Part shown: positions 44,424 to 56,101 of the stretch, piece after piece | Numbering within the stretch: position 1 is the stretch's first letter | Layout: every line of letters begins with the position of its first letter | Source: Gnetum montanum | Lineage: Eukaryota > Streptophyta > Gnetopsida > Gnetales > Gnetaceae | NCBI GenBank assembly: GCA_015680685.1 | Contig: MNCI01000161.1 | Coordinates: 115,373-179,372 of the forward strand | DNA length: 64,000 nucleotides | Direction of reading: 5' to 3' | Notes under the pieces: generated by a model | Seen by the model: only the letters and a program-made list of their open reading frames with translations | Told to the model about the DNA's origin: nothing | The model's database searches: none | Position numbers and translations under genes: made by a program

Positions 44424-44549
44424 CTGTTAGTCTTACATGTGTCATCTAACCTTAGTGAAATTATCATTAACGTTGTTGGAACGGACCTAGGATAGCAACA
44501 TTTACGCACACTAGGCAAATTAAAATAAACATTAGGTACACTGATTAAA

Positions 44550-46840
44550 TGGATCATCTAACATCCAATTTGACTTCTTCTCACAAGCGAGATGTATCCA
44601 ACCCATTAGTGCCATAGGAATGTCAAGTGGTATACATGCATCCCGATGAATATGTCCCTGACTTCACATTCATCCTACATTAGGATGAGCATCTACAATG
44701 GTAGGACATGGAGGGAAACATCATACTACCACCCGACCGGTCAGCTCCTGCAATGCTATTTCACAATCTTGGTAGACTAGGCATCCAAGACCATGGAGTG
44801 GAGTACATCATGGAGGACCATGACTACCAGGACTATCGTCTCACTAAGGCTCAATAAGCATGAGACCAGTAGTAGGAAAAAAGATATGAACACCTAAAGA
44901 GGAAATAATTCAGTAACCCCTTATTCTCGCAAGGGCTGTAGGACGATGGGGATCCCATCTTTCATGATTCCCATTCGGCCGAACTTCCCCTGGGACAATA
45001 GATCCTTCAGTCCATCATTCAGAACAAGCCTCCAAGTGACCAAGATCCTCAAGGGGATGGAGGGTCATGTAGCAAGGATGGGCAGGATGATCGAGGCCAT
45101 CATCAGAGTAGAGAGGGAGATCAACACCAGAGCGGTGGTGACTCTCCTCCCTCTTCTCCATCCTCTTGCTCTCCTATACCTTCATCTAGTTTAGGCTTTG
45201 ATCATAATCAAGGTAGAAAGAAGTGAAAGGATGGTGGTCAAAAGGGTTAAAAGGGACAACATGAGGAAATGCGTGATCAATCACGCGATGCTCACCAACA
45301 TGAAAGGAGGGGCAACTAGAATCGTCACAGACATCATGGCCCTTAGCAAGAATATAACTTGGATGAGACATTGTTGGCTACTCGGAGCATGCTCCAGATC
45401 ACCGAGGAAGTTTAGATCCTTAGTAGGCACATAAAGGATAGTTGAATCAAGCGCATTGATATGAACAACATCCCCAGATTTGAAGGGGGATATAACTATG
45501 ATCTGCAAACTCACCTGCAGCCGTTCCATGATGCCTGCACCCTGCAAAACATTGACAATGATTAGTAGAAGCTAAATTTTTTCCCTCACACACTCATCAA
45601 GGAAGCAAAAAACTAGTACCAGTCCTTGGAACCAGAATCAATCAGAAGATGGAGTACGATGCTTGAGATTTTCAACGACAAGCATCAAACATACTCCAGA
45701 GTGGCGAACCTAAGATGTCAGATCCAAGGGTGGAAACAAGGTAATCATGAACCCTTGGATATAGTCATGAGCAGATACTATTCACTACTACATCGGTGCC
45801 CTGGTCATGGCTACTCTCAATGGGCACAACTTCGCGACATCATTGATGGACTCCGTTTTGAAACGTAAAAGACCCTTGGTGTGTATGCCCAAGGACGATT
45901 GTTGAAGCTAAGGGCTCATCAATTGTGACACCTCATTGAACAAGTGTCCAAGGAGGAAGGAGAACTTAGAAAGAAGAAGAGTGAAAAATAATTTAATTGG
46001 GATCCCTCCATCAGAAAGAGGGAGGTCTGATTTTGTAATGAGGAGGAGGAATCACCACTGGAAGCAGCGGTGAACCAAAGGACCTTGCCTTTACAAACAT
46101 TTGAATTTGAGATATTGGCAAAGGTTAATAAGATGTGGGACTCTCTCGACAAAAGATTCCAAAGTGTGTTGAAAATTGTAGAAGAGTCCAGAGAGCAAGG
46201 TTATGATCATGATCAGCGTAGGAAGAAGGAAGCTGAGTGTGCCCATCATAAGGGTAAGGGAAAAGTGGTTGTAGTAGAACAGGTTGCAAACTCTAACACA
46301 AAGGAGGACAATGAATGTGGCATATGTCAATACGAACATCCTAAGGGGTGTTATCTTGTGGTGTCACATCTCCAAGAGTCTGGGGTGTACGTGTTGAATC
46401 CTTACTTGGTGCAATGGCAAACACCCCAAAGGTTGCCTTACCCACAAGGCAACCCAAGGCAGTTCCACCAGCAGCAAAGGTATTACCCAAGTGGAGTGCC
46501 ATCGCAACCTTACGAATACCTTCAGTAGTGGAAACACCCACAAGCATGGGGAATGCCACCTCCAAGGCAGCAGTACCCTTACAAACAGCCAGATCCCTAT
46601 GGGTACTATGTTCAACAACTGGTCTCTCCATGGGACTCTTCCAGTCATGCAGCTTTTCAAAGTTATTACCATCCCCCAGAATATTTTCGACCTCAATCTC
46701 CATCACCCAAGGGGGAAAACCCACATCTCTTCTATCCTCTATCTCCTTCTCCTGCCACTCCTTCTCCACAACATCCCACTCAACTACGACCTACTCCACC
46801 TATGCACGGAGAGATACCGCCACAGCCATAGCAACGAAAT
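44550..46840 (+). pseudogene. Athila-like gag, nested element
   Basis: Starts MDHLTSNLTSSHKRDVSN. The core at 45460-45870 has NIPRFEGGYNYDLQTHLQPF, IRRWSTMLEIFNDKHQTYS and WAQLRDIIDGLRFET. Then come KMWDSLDKRF, a Cys cluster (CGICQYEHPKGC, near 46317) and a long Pro/Gln/Tyr-rich tail to 46830. Multiple TAG/TAA codons and shifts. Confidence 0.75.
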
Positions 46841-47095
46841 GTTGTGAGGGCTGTCAACATACAACTAGCTCCTCAGCTGAGTGGACCGAAAGACAAGCCA
46901 CGAAAACATCCCTTATTCTGACCCAATCATGTACACACACCCTCGCACCCACCAGTGGTTGGTGCCTCTGAACCTCAAACCGCCTCCACTATTCCACCGC
47001 CAGAGCAACCTTCAAACCCAACATCCTCCAACGTACAAACGATCATGCTGACACATGTGGTGACTGACTGGATAAAGGCAGGTTACCTTCCCTAG

Positions 47096-47630
47096 AAATT
47101 GACTAATTCGAGAAGTCCCCTCATCTATCTTCAGGTGGTAGGAAATGAGCCATATCAAGCCCTTATGGATTCGGGGTTAGGAGTCAATTTGATCTCACAT
47201 GACATGTACAAGAATTGGAACCTACCCCCGCTAAAGAAGAGCAACATTAGGCTCGAACTGGTAGACCAGTCCATCATTGTTCCCTGATGGAGGACGTTGT
47301 GACCACCATTTGTGGTGGTCCTATCTTTCTGATTTCCTTATCATCAGTGTTGAAAATTGCAAGGGGAACTTCCCCATCATAATGGGAAGGGCCTGGTTGA
47401 GCACAGTAGATGCAAGACTAGGACTCCAAGATCTTTCCCTTGAAATTTCAAAGGAAAATCCTTTTGAAAAGATCAAGAAGAAGCATATTCCATGCATCAC
47501 GTACAATGACTTAGGGTGCAACTATGTGCAGCAATTATGGTCTGCTAAGCGGACATCCATTCAAGCATGTAGTCAATGTACTGAAGAATCACCAATTCAA
47601 CAGTGCCTGTATGTAGCAGTTAGAAAATAA
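47096..47630 (+). pseudogene. Athila-like aspartic protease, nested element
   Basis: LIYLQVVGNEPYQALMDSGL includes the DSG active site (47161 region). NLISHDMYKNWNLPPLK and RLELVDQSIIVP follow, then after one shift PIIMGRAWLSTVDARLGLQ. This order is typical of Athila/Tat proteases. Confidence 0.8.
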
Positions 47631-47639
47631 GTGGGCACC

Positions 47640-49520
47640 CAGTGGCTGACAGCTGATCCTGCTAGCAATGCATTATGCATGGAACCATCTGAGGGGCTTG
47701 TATGAGCCTATGTAGAAAGCATGGATGAAATGAAAGAGGTTCATTAACAGGATTCCACTGTTGATGATCATGGTGACTAGGGAAAGTTGCAAATCCTTGA
47801 AAGCTTCAAACAAGAGCCCTTGGAACTCAAACCTTTCCGTAGGCCTCACCTAACTAGGGATACCACCTCGTCATCACCAGGACAACCTCACTCCATTTTT
47901 TGCATCTCCTCCTTTCCACCCAGTCGCGGGGGGGACCATCATCCCTGCTAATCCATTCCACTACACCCCTCACTATTTTGTAGTTTTTTGTTTTACGCTC
48001 TCTTTTTTTACATTTTTTGTTTTTCAACATCATTCATACATTTGCCAATTCTTGCTAATTTTTCCTTTCTTTAGTTATTTTTCCATTTCTTTTTTTTTTA
48101 TATATATAAGTTTATGTGTGTTTAATTTTTAATTGTTTGCTAATAAGATGTCTTATTGTCGTCAGGTGTCTGGCGTGGATGGTTTTCGTTGTGATGGGTC
48201 GTGTAAAATAGTCCACCTAGTTATCTCACTTCCGCCCTCACATTTTTGTTCTTGGATTTTGTGTCTATTTTTGCTTTCATAAACTTGGTAGTGAGTCCAC
48301 GTCATCCATCCACCCACCCACACCACGGTTTTCCTTCCTTTGGGAACATGCAACCCCTTCACTTAAAAAAATTATAATTAATGTGTGACTTGTGTAGTTC
48401 CCAGACTCAGGGATGATCCAATGGTTTGAATCAGGTGTGATTTTAAGGGGAATGCAACATTCATCACTCTCTCCTATCCCCTGGGTTGCTGGTGTATCCT
48501 TACGGATTTCCTACCACTCCGCGTTCTTCTCTCCAAGGAAGCTCTTGGGCAATTTGACCTTGCATGGTGTGGTCCTCACCAAAAAAAAAATGAAAAACAA
48601 ATAAACATGATGATTCAAAGCACACCCCTTGTTTGAATGCATGCAAACAATCATGGGTCTTTGCATGGTGTGGTTCCCATGAAATAACAAGACAATGAAG
48701 AAAATAAAAGCATCACTATGTGGGAATTCAAAGCATGTCCTTTAGACTGCCTCTCACATGCCATAAGCACTAGTTATGGGACTTCCTTCATCCCCTCTAA
48801 CTTAGTCCCATTTCACTTCCTTCCTCTCATGTTTGTTGGAGTGATGGTTCTCTGTGGATGCATTCCTACCTTCTTGGGGGATGGCCAGGGCTTCGTCTAT
48901 TGTTGTGATGTCACGGTATGCGGACGGTTTTGGGTCTGAACTCAAGAAAGGCTCTACTGGGTCACTTAACCACAACTTCACATGGGGTTTCATGTGATCA
49001 ACGATTGGAATTTCCATTCTCTCATCTCTCTCTCTTCATCCATTTCTCTCCATAACTCACCTCACTACCTATCTTATGTTGCAAAAGTTCATCGTGGTTT
49101 CCATGGGCTTCTCATGCCTTGGCAGGATCTCTTGAGTAGGAGTATTAACTGGCGAACACCATTTCTTGGCCCTAGGGCCCATGGACCCCAGTGTTGAGGA
49201 TATGAAAGGGCTACTAAGGCTATTGCCTACTATGGGGAGGACCAACTTGCATATTCTTGATCCTTCTTGTTAAGTCTCCCATCCTTTGGATTTCGTGGTT
49301 GATTATTTTCAGGGTCCCATCGCTTGATTTCTACCCCACAGAGTTCTTTTGCATCACGTTCTCCTATTTTCGACTCTTTTTCGAGTCCCTCTTACCTTCC
49401 TCCTATCCTTAGCCATGACCGGGCCTCTCACACACTTCAACCACCCCAATTTGGCATTTCAAATTCATCATTTCGAGCTATTTTCGAGCTGGTCAATGCT
49501 AGTCAATGGATGCACACCCC
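47640..49520. other. Region after protease without recognisable genes
   Basis: T-rich to 48100, then mixed sequence with short open frames that match no retrotransposon domain I know. The pol genes expected here are absent. Confidence 0.5.
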
Positions 49521-49598
49521 TGCGTATATGAGGCCCCATATACGCAGTCCCCTACGTATACATGATCCCATAGACGCAATGCCCAACCCCTATATATA
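49521..49598 (+). promoter_or_regulatory. Internal promoter-like region of accessory gene
   Basis: A 10-bp perfect inverted repeat TGCGTATATG/CATATACGCA (49521-49530, 49537-49546) is followed by GTATACATG, AGACGCA and TATATATA (49591-49598). The words resemble the element's own LTR U3 (GCATATATGGGGCC, GTATACATGG, GACGCAG, then TATAAATA). Confidence 0.5.
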
Positions 49599-49743
49599 GG
49601 GCCATTGTGCTTCACATTTTTCATCATTTGGAATCCAAATTGGGGGAAGATTTTGCCATTTTTTCTACCTAACTCTTCCCTAAGCACCTACATTCTATCG
49701 CGCATCCGCATCAACCGATCCTTGTCCTTTTAAGCAACCGGAG

Positions 49744-50012
49744 GTATGCTCTTAGTCATGGGGGGTGAAGCCTATGTGTAATTAATTAACTAATTAATTA
49801 ATACTTCACACCTCTAAGGGAAGAAATGAAAACAACTGTTTAAACTTCAACTCATCCCTTTTTGTTTTTGGCTCTAACCCATGAATTAATACTCTAGGAG
49901 ACTTGATGGATTGTCTATGCCAACAACATAACCTAGTCAAACTAAGAAGGTGTATAAGGACCATTTTGAGCTACTTATGCACAATCTAATGGATGGTTAT
50001 GTTTGATTGTAG
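49744..50012 (+). other. Possible 5' leader intron of accessory gene
   Basis: GAG|GTATGC at 49744 and TTTGATTGTAG at 50012, directly before the ATG. Length 269 bp. Confidence 0.4.
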
Positions 50013-52553
50013 ATGGCACCCAAACCGAGGCATCCAAGGGGCAAAGGACCATCACAACTAAGGGACAAGCACTCACTTATGGGAAGGGGACGAGGTGTGC
50101 AACAACTAGAGCATGTTGAGGGCTCTCATGCAACTAGCCCCCTTCATGAAGAACCTAATGTGGAATCTTTCCATCAAATTCCCAAAGAGGAGATTCCTAG
50201 CAAGAAATCGCAAGGGGATGAGACTCCAAGGATAACACCACGGCTTGAGGTCACCCTGACCAGGCCTTTCTTGATGCTATCAAACCATGTGAAGTGCAAC
50301 GGATGGTCCTCCAAGAGCTAAACTTTGGACCATTCCTCGAGAATGCTCCAGAAGATGTGAGGCTTCAACTACAAAACTCTCTGATGTGGCCAATCATCAC
50401 AACCAATGGTGAATGGTACTTAGGAGAGACCTATCTCTTCTGGACAAATCGGCAACTGGGGTCCAAAGTAAGAATCAAAGACATTTATGACTCTTACTCT
50501 TTGAAGGCAATAGCGTAGGCTCTGGGGTTGCTCAAGACCAGAGTAGATGTGGTGGACATTCCGAAACAAGTCGACCTGAAGGTACAAGAAAAATGGATCA
50601 AACAATGCTATGGGGTAGAGTGCAAGGAATTCAGCTCTTTGACCATGGCAGAGATGGTGTACTCAAAGATCACATCTTATAACTTGAACCCAACGGTAAG
50701 ACCCAGAAAAATCATAGCCTTCTCTACTCATGCATGTACCACCTTGAGTGGGAAATTCCCAATGAGTCTTCCACAGTTGTTATTCTTGGAGATTGAAAAG
50801 AGGTTCGCTAAAAGCGAATGTGGAAGATGAGCTCTCCCCTTTCCCTACCTAATCCAGAAGTTGTGCAAACATGCAGTGATGGCACAGTACTCCAATGATA
50901 TAATCTGGCACACCCTGATTGCCTCTTGGTGGGAAATGATAAAGGATAAAACTCCTACCACCACACAAATAGAGGAGCAATAGCAACCACCTCCACCACT
51001 TACACAAACAACAAGGTTGGGTTCGCAAACCATAGCAGAACACATCCACGAGATCTGACAAATGCTCTTAAGCCAGCAAGAGCAATCTGGCAAGACTGGT
51101 GGAGGAGAAGACCCTTCGTTCTATCACCGTACAATGAGCCACCTGGAGAAAGTGGCTTGATCAGTTAGCTTACTTGAAAGAGCAGGGTCGATGTTCTCTG
51201 TAACCTGAATACAAGTGCCTACACAAATAGATCTTAGTGTCCGAGAGGTGATAGTATCAGCCCAGCAACTATTTCCCAAAATCTCTAGGAATGCTGCTAC
51301 CTTCTTGGTACACTTGAACGATGGTGAAGGGGCAACAATCTTGCTGATGCAGCACCAAGAATAGGAGATTGTAGCCAAAGTGGTTGCTGATACAATTGCT
51401 ATAGCTCTCAACACACTAGTAGCACCTATACCAGATATTCATGGACTTTAAGATGTACAGGCATCTACTGGAACCTCACATAGCAAGATCGATGTAGTGC
51501 AACATGAGGAATTATTGGACCGACTGGTGGGAACCGGGAAACTACTTCCGGATGTCTTGACCTTCTGGACAACATCACTACAACCTAGTCAGAGCTGCTC
51601 TCGGAAAGGGGTAAGAGCCTCATTTTGGAAGGGCAACTTCAAACTGCTCAAGCTGCCTATCAATTCTTGGCAATAGAAGTGGCCCAACTAAGAACCCAAC
51701 TTGCAGATCCAGCTCTCCTCAACCATGAAATCACCAAAGATGAAGCTTTTCAATAGCTTTAGCTCAAACTTCAAATAGTTGAGGATGAGCAAGAGTTGGC
51801 AATCTTTAATAAGTCCTTGGCAGACGTTCAAGAATATACTTTAAACAAGGACTTGACAAAGGTTCGCCAGGAGAACGTTAGGTTGACTACGGAGGTTCAT
51901 CGCCTGCATAATGTTGGTGTGGAAAATGAGCACATGAAAAACTTTATCCACCAATATTAGGAAGAGCTAGCCAGGGTGAATGCTGATGTGAGAAGGTTGG
52001 TAGCTGAGAACCGAAATCTGTCCATGGAAGAGGTTTGGGCTTTGCGACAAAAATCTACCATCGAAATCGCCGCTTGGAAGAACGAGGCCCTGAAGTTTGA
52101 AAAAATCAAGAATCATTATAGGGACCAAGTGGGACTGCAAAAGGAAGTAAATGAGAAGTAGATTCAAGTTGCAAAGGCCAAGCTGAACCCAGTGGTCCAG
52201 TAGCTCCAAGAAGGAGGCGAGGTATGCAGCCTATCTTTGATGAGTTGAATGCCTACAATCAAGCTAAAATCCACCTCAAGGAGCTGTAGATTGAAGAAAT
52301 GACAGAATATATGGAGCTTGCCAACCTTTGCTATTCAAACTTGGCCATGCTCATAGCTGAGAGACTACGGTCCAAATTGGAGAAGCAAGTGGCCACCTCG
52401 TATTCCTTATACGAGGGCGAGTTCCAAGCGCACAAAGTAACAAAGCAGAAATTGAAAATAGTAAGCATGGAACTTGAGGTTCTCCATACAAGTTTTGAAG
52501 AAAAACGTGCAGTCATGGAGAACTTGGCCCATCGGATGACTGACTATCAGTAG
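50013..52553 (+). pseudogene. Sense-strand accessory gene: globular domain plus coiled coil
   Basis: Starts MAPKPRHPRGKG (basic). After a one-base shift near 50255 the frame runs QAFLDAIKPCEVQRMVLQEL, a Trp/Tyr-rich globular part (GEWYLGETYLFWTNRQLG), then EFSSLTMAEMVYSKITSYNL and LPFPYLIQKLCKHAV. From about 51640 to 52550 it is Glu/Lys/Leu-rich coiled coil (KVRQENVRLTTEVHRL, ELARVNADVRRLVAENRN). Many TAG codons, mostly in CAG-like contexts. The overall plan resembles the antisense gene of the Tat array, but clear sequence identity is not visible by eye. It may belong to the extra-ORF class known from plant Ty3/gypsy elements. Confidence 0.6.
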
Positions 52554-52559
52554 CTGCAA

Positions 52560-53117
52560 ACATCAATCTAAGCATTTGACATCGAATGGAAGTAGTTTGC
52601 AGCCTAGTTTGTCAACCTGAAAGAAATCTTCCCAGCGCTTCCATGCCCTTGGGAGGTTCCAATTCCAGCACACATTGGTGAAGCTTCCTGGACAGTGAAC
52701 GATCCAAGAAGCAAAGAAGAAAAAATGAGGGCTCTCTTGGAGGCTTTCCAGCTGCCTCCAGAAGTTGCAGCTGCTGTGGAATAGATATCATATGTGCCAT
52801 CGCCATTGCATGGACCAGAGGCTAGTGAAGGTCCATCAAAACCATCACCCCCAGGGATGGTGTGATCTTCTCCAACAATTTTGTGCATCATTCTACACAG
52901 TAGAGACTCTAGGACCAGCAAGGTGTTCAAATTTTTCTCAGAACACCACCATTTTTTGTAACTTGTCCTTCTCTATAACTCACGCACTTGGTAAAATTGA
53001 TGTTATGTCATGTGTGTCTGTCATGTGTGTGTCAATTCATGTTCATTGTAAATAAAATCCCATACCTTCCAAATTGTAGAGTAACTTGAGGGTTTTTACT
53101 CATTCGTGAGGGTATGA
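52560..53117. other. 3' untranslated region of nested element
   Basis: No gene beyond remnants of the accessory frame. The purine-rich GTGAGGGTATGA just before 53118 is the likely polypurine tract. Confidence 0.5.
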
Positions 53118-53987
53118 TGAAGTGTCATTTGTCAATGCGTATACGTGGCCGCGTCAACGCGACCCCGTCGACGCAGCCTTCCATGAGTCGACGTGGCCCT
53201 GTTTACGCGGAGCCTATTTTGGCCTATAAATAAGAGGGCCTTCCGCCTCACTTAGGTACCTTTTAGTTAGTTTTAGCGAAGCTCTTGTAGTTTGTTTCTG
53301 TAGGAGATAGAATATTTTCCAAGTGCCCACAGTAGGTGTAAAGAAGATGTCTAGCTCTTTATTCGAGCACTAATGTATTTGAGCCCATTGGCGTGAACAG
53401 CAATAAAGACGAGCTTTCAGGCATTCCTTGTAGCATTTGGACTTAGCCATTTCTATGCACTTAAAGCTTAATATTTATATGCTTTGAAAATTACTTAAGT
53501 TTCTCTTATTATTGTTTTAATTGCTATTCCTCATTCATAGTTCATAGAAACCATAAATATGACCATCTTGAATGTAAACCCAACGCTTGGTAACCTAGTG
53601 ATGCTTAACGTCTGGTAACCCAATAGTGGGTGGAATGCTCAGAACATGCCTGAAAGATGGGATCAAATACTTATACTAGGAATAGTTAATGTTTAGATTA
53701 CGATAATTATAGATTAGGTAATATTTCATTCCTTACCTTTCATACCTTAATTAGATGCCAAAAGATAAAGTAAAAACTATAAAAATTAGTTGCCTCAATC
53801 TCACTTAACCATTGCCACTAGATACTCACAAGTGAGGTTGAGAAGACAACGACCATTCTAATAAAGGATTTTGTTTGTTAGAGGTCTGGTATATGTTAAG
53901 TGCTTAAAGTCTACGGAATTCGACCAAGTTGCATGTGAATGCCCGTGATTCGCATGGTTGGACGTAGGGGTACCTAGCCACTCATCA
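53118..53987 (+). repeat. Right LTR of nested Athila-like element
   Basis: 870 bp, colinear with the left LTR but without the 25-bp repeats. TATA box TATAAATA at 53225-53232. Confidence 0.85.
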
Positions 53988-54495
53988 AGTGCTAAGCATC
54001 TTAAATGAGTGAAACAACTCCAAGAATTCATCTTTGTGCTGAAACATAGAAGTGGAAAAAGTAATATAGTGGTAGATGCTCTTTCTAGGATTCATATTGT
54101 GAATCATTCATATGCTCAAGTAGAATGACTTGAGACCTTAACTTCTTTGTACTCTCATGAAGTTGCTTTTGGAGAGGTTTGGAAAGATCTTAATGCTCCA
54201 TTGCATGGTAGTGTGGATAGGTGAAGGAAATATCATCTACAATATAGAATTTTCTTCAAGAATGGTAAGGTATGTATGCCAAAGTGTAATTTTAGGTTAA
54301 TAGTTTTAAATGAAAAGCATAATCATAATATGAATGGATACATGGGTAAGACAAAGATCTATGAGGTTACAAGGAAGAGTAATTATTAAATAGGTAAGAG
54401 AAATGAAATAAATAAATTTGTTAAAGAGTGTTTAGTTTACCAAAAATTCAAGGTAGGTAAGGGTATTGCTAGATATTATTTACCTTGACTAATTC
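53988..54495 (+). pseudogene. RNase H end and integrase start of the host Ty3/gypsy element
   Basis: Begins with the second AGTGCTAA. LQEFIFVLKHRSGKSNIVVD then ALSR is the RNase H tail. Integrase zinc-finger traces follow (EKHNHNMNGYMGKTKIYE, KECLVYQKFK). Sequence identity to the family ends near 54495. Confidence 0.7.
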
Positions 54496-54499
54496 CTAA

Positions 54500-56101
54500 T
54501 GCTCCATGGGAAAGTGTATCATGTCCCCATTCCTAAATGGTGTTGCTACATAATGAAGATGGTGTCTCTTTATAATAAGTATTGTTATTATTGTAATAAG
54601 ACCCAAAATGGATAAGTTGTAATTAATACCTAAATTGGTATGTTGTAATAACATGCACATTTCTAGAGGTGACCTATGAGGGATTAAATTAAGGCATTTA
54701 TACCTAAGCATTTGAGGTCATATTAGCATGGAGTTGCTAAGCCCAAAAAAAAAGTAATAGGTGTCAAGTGAAGCACTATAGGAAGAGTACTAGCTATCCC
54801 TTCTGGCCAATTGTAGGCCTAACTATTAAGGTAGTGCTAGATAGCCTCTAAGGGAAAGATTCCAAAGGAAGATAATACCAAAGAACACGTAAAGCATGAT
54901 CCAAATATACTACTTTACATCAGTAAAGAATTCTTTTCATTTTCATTTTGCATTTTCCTTGTTATTTTTTTACACGCAATGTCAAATGTTATACATAGTT
55001 GACATTTGCCATGTTATCTTCTTACACAGTGTATAATATAACATATATTTAACATTTTCCATGACATTCAAGAATAGGTTGTCACATTTGGTATTAGAAT
55101 AAACCACAACCCAAGCAAAAAATAGAATTAAGAGCTGACTACAATCCAATGATGAACCATAGAGCCATGACCTAGGAAGAGCCATGGATCACTACAAATG
55201 CATCTGAAATCCAAAATGATCCATGTAAGCTAGGAGATACCTCTAAGTGGTTTTCAAGAACAATTGAGTTAAAATCACACATTTGAAAGAGATAGCCCCC
55301 ACCATCCAACAAGATTCTTACATGAATATCATTGATTAGGGGAGATATGATTACACATCACCAAGAATCATTAAATGTAAGAGACATTGATAAGATAAGA
55401 ATAGACTAGTCTAGGTAACTCTTAGCCATCTTGTAGTGATGCTAGAAAGGTTAATTAATCAAGGGCATTATTAAGTTCCTCCTAGAAGATTAGTAACTAT
55501 GGTCTAAGTTGAGATTTATTGTCCATAAATACCTAACCCTTATAATTTAGCATTACTCATATGTATCTAAGACATATGTATTGATAAGTTTAAGGAAGGT
55601 GTATTGGTAAGTTTGATGGATTTAGCCTCATCATAAGATTGTTTTATTCCTACTTAACCAAAAATGGTTTTTTATCATGAGACTCATAGGAAAACAAATA
55701 CTTGGTGGTTAATGTTGTAATGCCTTACTTTGCTAACCCTTCCCTTAGTACCTTGCTAGTGTATGACCATGATCTAAGTGAGCAAGCCTATGTCATACTT
55801 ATCAAATTATAAGGTAAAAGTATTATATTCTTATTCAATGGTTAGTATATCATCTACAATCGAATTCCAAATCATCTACAAGTCATAATGTCACCCATAT
55901 GTTAGCCTTATGATGTCAATTTGACAAAATAATCTATTTTGGTCTATTTAATTTGTGAAAATCCAACATAATTTTCAAACCCTAAAACCATGCTCAACAC
56001 ATATTACTCATCAAGACAATTCCAATGATATAAATTTTGTCTCAATTAGACTTATGATCTAAGAGATGTTTCCGTTTAAATTTTCTTGTTTTGCATGCTA
56101 C
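54500..56101. other. Intergenic relics; possible solo PBS
   Basis: No gene. TCACATTTGGTATTAGAAT (55082-55100) looks like an LTR end plus a Met-type PBS of another lost element, but no domain follows. Confidence 0.35.

Larger units (their letters stand above)
43466..53987 (+). mobile_element. Athila-like element lacking pol, with accessory gene
   Basis: LTRs 43466-44404 and 53118-53987, both TGAAGTGTCATT...CTCATCA. PBS TTGGCGCTATTGTCAGGGA at 44405-44423. gag 44550-46840, protease 47096-47630, an accessory gene 50013-52553, and no RT, RNase H or integrase in about 5.5 kb after protease. It is non-autonomous or has lost pol. The gag is the same family as the interrupted minus-strand element at the window start. 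Confidence 0.8.
39741..54495 (+). mobile_element. Degenerate Ty3/gypsy element (tRNA-Met-primed type), split by a nested element
   Basis: Order: LTR promoter TATAAATA (39741-39748), PBS TGGTATAAAAGC (40029-40040, one or two changes from the initiator-Met type), gag (40407), zinc knuckle and protease (to 42049), reverse transcriptase (about 42250-43000), RNase H (about 43180-43457), the nested Athila-like element (43466-53987), RNase H end and integrase start (53988-54490). The rest of integrase and the 3' LTR are not seen. LTR ends are not resolved. It is heavily decayed and thus older than its insertion. Confidence 0.75.

Noticed and set aside
46341-46971. Several long overlapping frames in the Athila-like gag tail
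   Set aside because: The low-complexity Pro/Gln coding sequence leaves other frames open; only the frame continuing gag is supported.
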